64,000 bases of DNA from Neoceratodus forsteri (taxonomy: Eukaryota > Chordata > Ceratodontiformes > Ceratodontidae): the NCBI GenBank assembly GCA_016271365.2, contig CM057459.1:823920501-823984500 (forward strand). Direction: 5' to 3'. The position numbers and the translations under genes were made by a program. This document shows, in pieces, positions 21,857 through 32,139 of this stretch; within the stretch, counting starts at the first letter, position 1; each line of letters opens with the position of its first letter. The notes beneath the pieces are model-generated. The model was given only the letters and a program-made list of their open reading frames with translations, searched no databases and was not told where the DNA came from.

Positions 21857-23116
21857 TTTTTTCTTATTAAACCAGTTTTATTAGTTTAACAATGAGTGAC
21901 ACAAATCCAGATATACTGTAAATAGCAATGAACAGAACATTAACTACAGAAACAAACTCCCACCCACATCCTTTCCCCCTCCCCTCCCATGACTACACAC
22001 ATAACCAGATCTCAATCCACCGATCTTGAGGTGAACTGGGCCTCAAGGCTTCCAGACTGCCATGAGTGCCTCAAGAGTACCCCAAAGTGATGAGTATGCC
22101 CTGGCCCTGCCTTGCATGTAGGCTATATGCCATTCCAGCTGTAGAGCCAAGGTGCACTCCTTATACCACTCCATCGAAGCGGGAATCTGATCGCTCGCCC
22201 AATGCCTCAAGATTATCAATTTAGCTGTTGCAGCAATGAGCGACATATGGGCCCTTTTGGCTTTAGGCATACCAGTTGGAAAGAGGCTAATCAGACACAC
22301 TTTGGGGGGTAAACAAGGTTTCCAAGCCAAGGATAGGGTCTAAGGCATTCTTAATAGACTGCCAAAAGGCCTGCACATGGGGACACAACCAAATCATATG
22401 ATACAAAGTACCAGTGCTCCATTTGCACTTGCCGCAAAGGGATGTGGTCGCAGTCCCATATTTACATAGCTGGGTGGGGGTTAGATACATGTTGTGCATT
22501 ATATTAAAATGTACCAATCTCAACCTATCTTGTTTTATAAATTTATATATTGAGAGCCAAAGTTTCTTCCAGAGATTGGGCTTCTCTGGGATTCCCAGTT
22601 CCCTTGTCCAGTAATAGCAGACCCCTAACGGTAATCTAGAATCCCACTCCTGAAGGGTTTTATACAAATTTAAGACTGAACGTGGCTGGGAAGCTATATG
22701 TAAGAGTGTGGCTAAATCTGTATCACCCAGGTCTACCGGTGTAATCTGGGAGATAAAGGAAGTTAGGGCATCACTAACTTGCAGGCACTTGAATACTTCC
22801 TTGCGTGTGACACTTAGGGACACTTGCAGATGACTAAAGGGGAGCAACTTTCCATTCGACCAAATGTCTGATACCCTGGAGTGATTTAACTGGGGCCAGA
22901 AGGTGGGAAACAGGGGAGCGCCCCCAATCTTAAAATGTGGATAACCAACAATGGGCTGGTTGGTCGAGTGGTACCATCTTATTGCAAGGTGTTTTTGTAT
23001 CTGATGGAAGGCTTTTAATGACCATCCCATAGGGTTACTTCTAAGGGACTTGGGAGTAGCCAATGGGGAAACATATAGGAGGGCCGGCAGGGAGCATTTG
23101 ACCCACGCTGACAGGT
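21857..23116 (-). mobile_element. 5'-truncated L1-clade LINE with perfect 16-bp TSD
   Basis: TCTCTGTCCTCTTTAT flanks the insertion at 21,841-21,856 and 23,117-23,132. The poly-A tail appears as T-rich sequence at 21,857. It encodes only the ORF2 C-terminus. On the minus strand this is KFIKQDRLRLVHFNIMHNMY, then the Cys/His knuckle CGKCKWSTGTLYHMIWLC (about 22,445-22,395), then in another frame the final helix-rich segment to about 22,043. It carries no RT domain. The host is CR1 ORF1. Confidence 0.92.
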
Positions 23117-23504
23117 TCTCTGTCCTCTTTATGATGGAATCACCTATCACAACCTCTTTCCTAGCAGTGTCTTGCTTCTTGGACTCCGATCGCATGTAAG
23201 GTGTACTCTTAGGAACAGACCTGGTCTCTTGCATGCCTGCAGGGTACGGCCTTTTCACTTGGGGGACTAGATGAACCGAATTGCACATGAGGAGTGAATC
23301 TGTTTGCTGTTGCCACCTCAGGGTCTTAGCCTGTATAGACCCTTCTTCCCCATCCCCCCTACCTACAGTAGGTGTGGCATGGTATACAGTGGAAAGGAGT
23401 AGTGGCTGCTTGCACCAGTGACCACTTGGACTCACTGTAAGAAGGTTAAGTTCATCCTTTATTGCAGCCAGTTTCACAGTGAGTGCTGCAAACCTGCTGC
23501 ACAC
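22287..23504 (-). pseudogene. Chance chimeric ORF: CR1 esterase start fused to L1 ORF2 C-terminus
   Basis: A 405-codon open frame crosses the L1/CR1 junction. Residues 1 to about 129 derive from CR1 ORF1, including VVIGDSIIKRTE with the GDS block-I serine of the SGNH esterase fold. The remainder is the L1 ORF2 tail with its Cys/His knuckle. The frame happens to be open through the insertion point. There is no sign of selection, start context or regulation, so I read it as an accident of insertion rather than a gene. Confidence 0.7.
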
Positions 23505-24000
23505 CAGGCAACATTACTGCCTCCCGAGGACTTTCCTGAAGGTGACTGCACCATGGGTGTTATGGCATGTGATGCCTCCATCCTACCCTGTCCCCCCTCA
23601 GCTCTCCATATCCATTTTGAATGACTCCCTGATGCTCCTACTTTACCTACTGACATAGGGTCCCCATCCCTAGAGCTTCACTAGTGCTACTGAAGTTGTT
23701 CCATGGGCAGAGACCCTTTTATCAGGGGGTATCCTATATAGGATTTTTCTGACGGTCATTTAAAAACCCATAATCTTCACCCATTCTACCACTTTTCTGG
23801 ATATCTCCTTTCCCTCCTTTAATCTCATTTTGTCCCTCAGATTATTTTGTTTGCTGACACCAGCACACAGAAACCACAGTTTCAGTCCCTTCCTGTGTTC
23901 CCAGCACAGGATGCCCAAGCATGTATAGCAAATCTCCTTTAGTAAGAGGACCCCATCCCATGTCTCACTTGTGTCCCTTTAACTTTTTTGAGCATAATCC
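23117..24000 (-). pseudogene. CR1 ORF1 remnant, proximal part (Cys-rich lead and esterase block I)
   Basis: Minus strand: ICYTCLGILC near 23,930-23,895, then WFLCAGVSKQNNLRDKM and EISRKVVEWVKIMG, as in CR1 ORF1 lead regions. The esterase opening KEVVIGDSIIKRTE ends at the L1 junction (23,117). It continues past the L1 at 21,856. Its 5' end near 24,000 is approximate. Confidence 0.65.
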
Positions 24001-24509
24001 CCTTCAGACTCCCTGCATATTAATTATTTTATTTTTAATAATGCTAATACCCCCCCACACTGACACACATAAAGAAAGGAGACTCGAGTGTCAACTGTTT
24101 TATTTTTTTTTTTTTACTGCTATTCCCCCCCACACACACACACAGAATATTTTTTGTTTCTATAAATACTGCTGAAGCTGCATGCTGATTCAGTAGTAGG
24201 GGCTGGGTCGGACTCAGGACTGACTCAGGAGACATGAGGTGCCGGGCTTTTATTTTAAAAATTGCAGCCAGCCTAGGCCCCAGCCAGCAGACTTGGTTAC
24301 AAAGGCATCCAGCAGCACTGAGCAGCAGGAACTAAGTGTAACTATTGCTGGGACACCCGGACAGGACTAGGAAAGCAGCAGGTGGAGCGGGCAGCTGGCA
24401 GGGGCAGCCAGGCCAAGCAGCTTGCAGGCTTAGTCAGGAGTTGGCAGGAGTTGGCAAGACAGGTAGTGGGTGGGGACCCAGGACCGGGGGATCAAGAATT
24501 GGTGAATCA
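24001..24509. other. Unassigned DNA with a two-copy C/CA-rich motif, left flank of the L1
   Basis: CCCCCCCACAC with following ACACA occurs twice (24,050-24,068 and 24,126-24,145), and from 24,180 a GACTCAGG-rich stretch resembles the leader of the hAT at 14-18 kb. This flank continues at 28,442 beyond the inserted L1. It might be a leader remnant of a related hAT; that is a guess. Confidence 0.3.
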
Positions 24510-27500
24510 TAAGAATGGTAGAAGGAGGGGTGTGATGGTGTTGGTGCCATCTAATTCCCCATTTGAAAAAATGGAGGCTAAGACAGATAAGGAGGGTCGA
24601 TATGCGATGCTGAAAGGTAAATTTAGGGGCAATGTTGTCACACTGGCATCTGTGTACTTTCCCCCGGCTCAACTCTACCTGAGTACCCTTCCTTTCTAGC
24701 CACTCTGTTAGAGTGGGGGGAGGGAGTCATACTTTGTGGGGGGGGGCCTTAATCTACCTTTGAACCCGGATATGAACTCCTCCTCAAGGGTAAGAGGGAA
24801 TCCACACAGAATGGCTAGGAAAATCCAGAAATTTATAGGAGAAATGGGATTATTAGACACTTGGAACCACCAACACACTGGACAGAGGGACTAAACCTTT
24901 TTTTCTGCAGCCCACAACACATATTCAAGGCTAGATTACATATTAGTCACGAAGACTGAGGTACAGAGAATTGAGGATACTTGGATAGGGGACTTACTTC
25001 TGTCTGATCATGCACCCATATATATAAAAATAGACCTAGGAGAGACTCGACGGAATACCATTTGGTGGCTGAACACCTCTCTTTTGAAAGATAAAGAAAT
25101 TAGGGACCAGATAGTAGAAACCTATAGAGCATACCTTCTAGATAATACAGAGCAGGATACCACACAGGCCATATGTTGGGACGCCGCAAAAGCTGTCCTG
25201 CGAGGTAAATTTATCCAACTGGCCTCGAGGAAAAAGAGGGAGCGGGAGGCCAGAAGACTTAAGCTAATGGGGCTGATAGCAGATTTGGAGGGGCAGCAAA
25301 AACAAAAGTATGACAAGGAGCAGAGGAGACAGTTGTTGGACTATAAGAAGGAGTTGACGGGAATTTTAGATTATCAGGTGGAACAGAGGTTGCTCTTTCT
25401 GAGACAACAACATTATGAGGAGGGACCTCGATCATTGCGCTACCTGGCTTGCAGGCTGAGGGCAAAATGGGCAAGAGCAACAATAATGAAGGTGTGGCAT
25501 CCAGGGATAGGCAAAATGGTTCAAGGGGTTCATGAAATAGCAGACGCCTTCAGAACATATTATACTAAGTTATACGCAGAAGACACAAAAGCAGGAAGGG
25601 AAGACATAAAGAGATTCCTGAGTTCACTTAAACTACCTGGCCTAACTAGGGAGCAAGGGGAAAGGTTAATGAGACCTGTGAGACCAGAGGAAATAAAGGA
25701 GGAGATTAAAAGGCTTAAGGTGGGTAAATGTCCGGGTTCAGATGGACTCCCTGAGGAGTTCTACAAATGCTTTGGGAACCAGATACAGACACTTCTGGGG
25801 AAGGTTTTTGAAGAGGTCATGAGAGATGAGGCTGTGACCCCTCCTTCTTGGGCCCAGGTGGTGATTTCGGTGATACCCAAGCTGGGAAAGGACCCAACAA
25901 AATGCCCTTCATATAGACTGATTTCCTTATTGAACACTGATTATAAAATACTTACATCTCTTTTGGCAAGACGTATTCAGGAGTACCTCCCCTCTTTAAT
26001 ACAGATAGACCAATCCGGTTTCATACCGGGCAGACAAGCACAGGATAATCTTCATAGAACAACACATATAATTGATCAAATTTCCATGCAAAAATTACCA
26101 TCGCTGATAGTAAGTCTTGACGCTGAAAAAGCATTTGATAGAGTATCGTGGTTGTTTCTGAAGGAGGTCCTTTCCCAGTTTGGGTTCCCGAGGCAGCTAA
26201 CAGCTACATTTAAGTTATACGAGTCTCCGAGAGTACAGGTTAGAGTGAATGGACATATCTCTGAGACTTTTTATTTAGAAAGAGGAACGCGACAAGGGTG
26301 TCCCCTCTTCCCATTATTGTTTGCCCTGTTCATTGAACCTCTTGCTTAGAGCATCCATCAGTGCCGAGAGATAAAAGGGATTAATATGGGGGGACAAACC
26401 CACAAACTGGCTTTGTATGTTGATGATGTTCTTTTATATGTGGCAGACCCCATGGAGTCTTTGCCAGCGGTATTCAGATGGCTAGATAAGTTTTCTGGGT
26501 TATCCGGCTATAAATTGAATAATAATAAAACAGAAATTCTCTGTTTTAATTTTACCCCAACTGAGGAGCTTAAAAGTAAGTACCCCATGTTATGGGACCA
26601 GACAGAGATAAAATATTTAGAGATAAAGTTGGGTAGGAACAATGCACAATTGAAAGAGCTGAACTATCCTCCTATAATAGCACAGCTTAAAAGTGATTTT
26701 CAAAGATGGTCCCTTCTACCCATCTCACTTAGTGCTAGGGCTCAAGCCCTTAAGATGAATGCATTACCACACCTTCTTTACTTATTTCAATGTGTCCCAT
26801 GTCTGTCAACTCCGGCGGATCTGGAGACCTGGCAGAGTATGTTTTTTTCCTATTTATGGAAGGGTAAAAAACCCAGACTAAGAAGATTCTTGCTTTATCT
26901 TCCTAAGGAAGAGGGGGGCCTTGCATTCCCATGCCTGCAAGGCTATTGGGTGGCAGCCTAGATGAGGGTTGCACTACTTTGGGGCAACCCGGCATACGAC
27001 ACCCATTGGAAGTGAATAGATCTCTGGAAACAAAGGCATCCCCCTTTGCGGGCAGTGATGTTTGGACCTCTGGATACAGGGGAAACGTTTGGTTTCTCAG
27101 GCACAAGCGGTGTTGGAAGGATGGAGGAGAATAAGCAGGGGCCACATTTGGGAATCTATGGAGGTATAGATGGTGGGCATATGACCATCAGTTTTATACC
27201 AGCAACCTTGATAAATGGTATCAGAAACAAGCTAGAAGGGGTCTGTGCGCACCTTATCAAATAATGACGGGGAATACCCTGCTCTCCTTTGAAGCAATTC
27301 AGGAAAAATATGGCCTGAAGCAGACAGATAAAATCAGGTATTACCAACTGAGAGACTACTTGGATATACAAATTAACAAAATAATGCTGGAGGAGCCGGT
27401 GTTGGAAGAGAGAGGGCTATTTCAAAGAGTGTGGGGGCAAGGGGGGCAGACCATGCCATTTCGTTGCTGTATAATAACTATGTGGCGCATATGGCCAACA

Positions 27501-28086
27501 CGTCCCAGCATATAAAGAAAAAATGGGAACAGGACTTAGTAATTCTTATAACAGATAAACATTGGTCTCCGATGTGGAGAAGTAAGTGGTCAACTTCTAG
27601 CTCCTTGGTGTGGAGGGACTTCTGTTGGAAGTTGAGAACTAGATATTTCTTAGTACCAACACAAATGGTGCATTCCAAGGGAGGGACCATGGCTGGGTGC
27701 TGGAGGGCTTGTGGAGAACAACATGCCTCACAGGCACATGTCTTTTGGTCATGTCCAGGTATCGCCATATATTGGAGGGAGGTTAGAAAACATCTAGAAC
27801 AGATATTTTCAATTAAGACGCAGTTAGGACCTGAACATTTGGTTTTAGGACTAATCCCAGGGGAGGTTAGAGATAAGGATGCCAGATACCTATGGAAGAT
27901 CCTGGTTGCAGCAGCTTTAAAAATTATCACAAAGAATTGGTTGCAGCAGAGAGCCCCAGGGGTAGGGGAATGGAAGGATATGGCTGAATCCATACATTTG
28001 ATGGAAAGGTTAACGATCAATCTTAAGCAAAAGCCACAGATATATCAACAGAAATGGACCAGATGGTTACTCCATGGCAGTGGTTA
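24510..28086 (+). pseudogene. L1 ORF2 pseudogene (endonuclease, RT, Cys/His knuckle)
   Basis: Endonuclease remnants are RRGVMVLVPSNSPFE, LASVYFPPAQ, GGGLN (normally GGDLN), SRLDYIL and LLSDHAPI (24,995-25,020). RT runs through 25,084-26,349, 421 codons open: KVGKCPGSDGLPEEFYK, YRLISLLNTDYKI, QSGFIPGRQ, motif A VSLDAEKAFDRVSW (26,108-26,150) and GTRQGCPLFPLLFAL. A single in-frame TAG at 26,347-26,349, probably from CAG, interrupts it. The same frame resumes with motif C LALYVDDVLLY (26,404-26,440) to about 26,961. Two later frameshifts precede the C-terminal part 27,431-28,086 with the knuckle CWRACGEQHASQAHVFWSC. Both catalytic Asp motifs are intact. Confidence 0.9.
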
Positions 28087-28425
28087 AGAGAGAGAGGCCT
28101 GAACTGCACTAAAAGAGATATTTACCTTTTACACTGGAGTTAGAGAATGTCCCCCGATTAACTCCTGTTATAGGCATTTTCTGGATATGAGACAACTAGT
28201 TATAGATAGTGAAAGGACGGAACACATCCCAGACAGTAGCACCTACTGTTACTGTTCTAGCTAGATTGTAGTAAAGTTGGCTACTGTGAACCAGAAGTAC
28301 TGTAATATTTCTGTGATGTTGTCAGTGCTATGGGGCTTTTACCCCAAAGAACAACATGTGAATCATGTAAATGATGTAACAAATGCTGACAAAAGAAAGA
28401 TAATAAACTAAGTATAAAAAAAAAA
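24510..28425 (+). mobile_element. L1-clade LINE, 3.9 kb, with 16-bp TSD
   Basis: AAGAATTGGTGAATCA (24,494-24,509) and AAGAATCGGTGAATCA (28,426-28,441) flank the insertion with one mismatch. The 3' end is a poly-A run at 28,416-28,427 preceded by AATAAA near 28,402. It is 5'-truncated inside the endonuclease. Gene order (endonuclease, RT, Cys/His knuckle) and poly-A ending are those of the vertebrate L1 clade. It is one of the better preserved LINEs in the window. Confidence 0.93.
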
Positions 28426-28441
28426 AAGAATCGGTGAATCA

Positions 28442-29467
28442 ACTTTTGCAAGGTGGAAGTCAGGGACCCTGGAAGTGGAGTACAAGACATTGTTTTGTAC
28501 TGTGTTGTAAAAATTAAAAATTGCTTTGAGACTCGGCAAGAGGGGCCGGGGACTGCGGCCCAGGGTCAGAATGGAAGGGATCTCATCATTCACAAATGAT
28601 CGATCAGCCTGCCTCAGAGGAAGGATGAATGAATCAGAAGGTGAGAGAGAACAAGGCCGTGCCAGCCAGTCAGGCAGCTCAAGGGTCCACTCCAGAAGCA
28701 AAGCAAAAGGACAAGTTACATACATAGCAGCCAGCCCTGAGCCCAAATAATTATCTAATCCTATATATCCTAGGCTAACCCTTTGCATTCTTTGAACGAG
28801 GGATCATCAGTAAGTAGTTTGTACTTTTTGTTTACAACCCCTCCCCCCTCCACATAGATCATCATCATTTATTTAATTTAATTAGACAGGTCATGGACGT
28901 GGAAGGAAGGCTTGTCCTCTTGTTGAAAAATGCTGCTGCTACACAAAATCAATTTGAACTGTCCATGTTCTCTCTCTACTATACTAGTCACTTTCTCTCT
29001 CTCTCTCTCTCTAACTCTCTCTCACTCTCTCTCTCTCTCCTTTACTCCAGCTCTCCTCTAACTGTCTCTACTCTGCCACTCTAGCAATACTCTGGAGTCT
29101 GCTTATCTTATATACTGTACTTCACTTGGCACCAGCCTGCCCCCACAAACAAACTGTCTGCTCTGTATACAATGTGATTGTTCTTCTTGCTGCAACAGCA
29201 TACCATGTGACCACCCCCCACCCCCCAACTTGCTGGTTCGTGGATGCGCCCTGCTGGCAGCAAGTAGTAATTACTTAAAGAAGGTTAAGAAAATAAATTT
29301 AAAGTGGCAGTGCTCACTTTTTCACGTTAATAATAGAGTGAGCTTCAGACGAAACTGTGACCCTCAGAGGCTTGCACCTGGGGCAGCTGACCACCCACCC
29401 CACTCTTCCTATGGTACTGAAAACTGCACAGTTATTAATAAAGTACATGACAGTAGCATTTTACATT
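28442..29467. other. Unassigned DNA, right flank of the L1
   Basis: This continues the sequence interrupted at 24,494. It contains a pyrimidine microsatellite (separate entry), a C-rich patch at 29,212-29,228, and no ORF with recognised motifs. Confidence 0.4.
28991..29040. repeat. (CT)n microsatellite, imperfect
   Basis: A 50-bp CTCTCT tract is interrupted by AA and A at two points. Confidence 0.9.
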
Positions 29468-29790
29468 GAAAAAGATGTTCAAGGAAAAGGGGTCATGCTA
29501 TGAAGCTGGAGGGAAAAGGCTCAGAGGGGATGTGAGGAAATACTTCTTCACAGAAAGGGTGGTGGACACTTGAAACAGCCTCCCAGTGGAGGTAGTAGGT
29601 GCTAAAATGGTAACAGGTTTCAAACATGCATTGGTTAGACACAAGGGGACCTTAGTAATAAGGCAAGGGAAGGAAAAAAAAGCAGAGCTCGAGTAGGGTG
29701 TGAGGTGGCCAAATAGGTAGGGAAAATAAGGCAGACTAGGTGGGTCAAGAGGTCCCTATCTGCTGACAACTTCTATGTTTCTTTATTTCT
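29468..29790 (+). mobile_element. CR1 LINE 3' end
   Basis: The ORF2 C-terminus reads [17 protein letters not shown], then the NSLPVEVVGAK motif and the GFKHALVRHKGT region. A 3'UTR with GGCAGACTAGGTGGGTC follows, ending in CTTCTATGTTTCT. It is 5'-truncated to about 320 bp. It sits tail-to-tail with the minus-strand CR1 that begins at 29,812. Confidence 0.85.
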
Positions 29791-30413
29791 GTGTTGTGTT
29801 TGTTTAGAAACATAGAAACATAGAAGTTGATGGCAGATAAGGACCTCAAGGCCCATCCAGTCTGCCCATTTGTTCTACCTTATGAATGTGCCATAGGCTT
29901 ATACCCTGTCAATGGCCTATCTATTCATACTCATCTTTATTGCTGCTTTATGTCTGTCCCAAGCCTGTTTGAAGTCCTGCACTGCATTCATATCTACCAC
30001 TTCCTGAGGTAGGCTATTCCATCCATCCACCACCCTTTCTTTGAAAAAGAACATCCTCAAATTCCCCCTTAATTGGCCTCCCTCTATTCTCATGCTGTGT
30101 CCTCTTGTCCTGCTATTTTTCTTATATTGAAACATGTTAGACTCTTTCGCCTTGTTAGTGCCCTTAAGATGTTTGAATGTTTTGATCATATCACCTCTCT
30201 CCCTCCTTTGCTCTAGGGTATACATATTGAGCTCTGTTAATCTGTTCTCATTTGTTTTCTGATGCAGTCCCTACATCATTTTGGTTGCCCTTCTCTGGAC
30301 TGCCTCCATTTTGTTAATGTCCTTGTTCAGGTACGGCCTCCAGTACTGCACGCAGTACTCCAGATGGGGCCTAACCAGTGTCTTGTAAAGAGGGATTATT
30401 ACCTCCCTCTTTC

Positions 30414-32130
30414 AAGCAATCAATCAATCAATCAAACAATCAAAGTCTTTATTTAACCAGGTGATCACCATTGAGCAAGCTCATTTTCGAGGTGGACCTG
30501 GGTTTGTTAACAAGGAACAAGGGACAATATACATGGGATGCAACACACAAGAAAATAGTAATAATGCAAATAAAGTGAGATACAATAATACAGTATATAC
30601 AAAGTATCAGCAGGTAGCATTGACAGTAGTATATGTTTGGAACAGAAGATACAGCTGGTTTTGGGTAGGACACAATTTTTCATAAAAGTAGGAAATATAC
30701 ATATCAGGTGCACTGAACACAAATAAAACCTAATACAAAAAGATATATAGTGATACGGTATGGAGAATTTTAAGCTGGAACCAGGGTCAAAGGAATGTGG
30801 AAGGGACAGATATGGGGATAGAAAAAGGGCAGAGGGAAGAGTCGATTATAGATGTGATCAGTCTTTTAACAGTAGTAATTAGAGTGTGCTTGGACTTGTA
30901 GGAGTAACTATTTCGGTAGACAGGCACAGGACTCCTTATTATGATGTAGATATAGAGATTTAAAAGCTGCTAGGCTGATGGGGTGAGTTAATTTCAAAGT
31001 TTTTTGCAGCTTGTTCCACAGTTGAGGGAGCACAAAGCTGATGGGCTGCTCTGCCAATGCGAGATTTTGCTTTGTAATCATAAAGGTAGATATATGTGGT
31101 GCTTCTCAGGGCATACTTCCCCAGAGTGCACAAAGGTAAACAGACAAAGATATACTGGGGCAGTTTATTTGAGATAGCTTTGTATGTCCAAACTGCAGCA
31201 TTTTTTTGCCGTCTGCAAGCAAGGGATGACCATCCCACTGCCGTGTACAATGCACAGTGGGGGGCTGAGTATGGAATACCCGTGATAAATCTTATGGCTC
31301 TGTGATAAAGCGTATCGAGTTTGGCTAGGGTACCTGTAGGTCCTTGACTATATAGAAAGTCTGCTTAATCCAATAGGGAAAGAAAGGTAGTTTGAAGCAG
31401 TTTCAGTTTAGCATCTCTTGTGAGGAGATTATTAATCCTAAAGAACAGACCAAGTTTTTGTCTAAGTTTCTTTACCAGTTCTTCTAAGTGATCTGTGAAA
31501 GTAAGTCTATGGTCTAACCAGACCCCCAAGTACTTGAACTTTGGTACATAGTCCAACTGCTCACCTAGAATGGTAGTGATCTGCAGGAGTGCCCCTGCAA
31601 TTGCAGGATTTATTGCATTTTGAAGGGGAGAGAGGAACATTGCTTTGTTTTTTTTGCATTTAAGAGCAGTTTCTGGTTTATAAGCTGTTGTTGCAACAGA
31701 TTAAATTCATTTTGAAGGGCTTTACAGGCCACTTCAGGTGTGGGGCTACTAGCATAGAGTACCGTATCATCTGCGAATAGGTGTATTTGTGCTTCTTTGA
31801 TGGGGCCATCTACGTTGTTAATATAAATGGTGAAGAGCAAGTGACCAAGAATGGAACCTTGCGGTACTCCCCTCAATAGGGGTTTTGGTGGAGAAACTTA
31901 CCCTTCTGCCTTTACTTGTTGAAGTCATCCTGAGAGGTAGTTGGAGAACCATTTAAGGGATAGGGAATCCAAACCAATGTTCCAGAGGGACGACAGAAGC
32001 AGTCTGTGATCAACGGTATTGAACGTCTTGCTTAGGTCCAAGAAAACTGCGCAGACAAAGTTTTTTTTGTCTAATTCAAGCTACCAGTCATTTGTCACCT
32101 TGGCTAGAGCAGAGATTGTACTGTGCTGTG
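30414..32130 (-). mobile_element. L2-like LINE inserted in CR1, 7-bp TSD, (TTGA)n tail
   Basis: CTCTTTC flanks the insertion at 30,407-30,413 and 32,131-32,137. On the minus strand it runs from the RT motif A region (32,040-31,980) through RGVPQGSILG and intact motif C LFADDTVLYAS (31,780-31,750) to the thumb YVPKFKYLGVWLDHRLTF (31,560-31,500). The C-terminal domain is at 31,250-30,960 and the 3'UTR has AATAAA near 30,455. The tail is (TTGA)n at 30,414-30,445. It is the same family as the element at 673-3,330 and is 5'-truncated. A frameshift near 31,630 separates the motif C and thumb frames. Confidence 0.88.
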
Positions 32131-32139
32131 CTCTTTCGA

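Noticed and set aside
22287..23504. A functional 405-residue gene
   Set aside because: It is the accidental fusion of CR1 ORF1 and an inserted L1; both parts are truncated.
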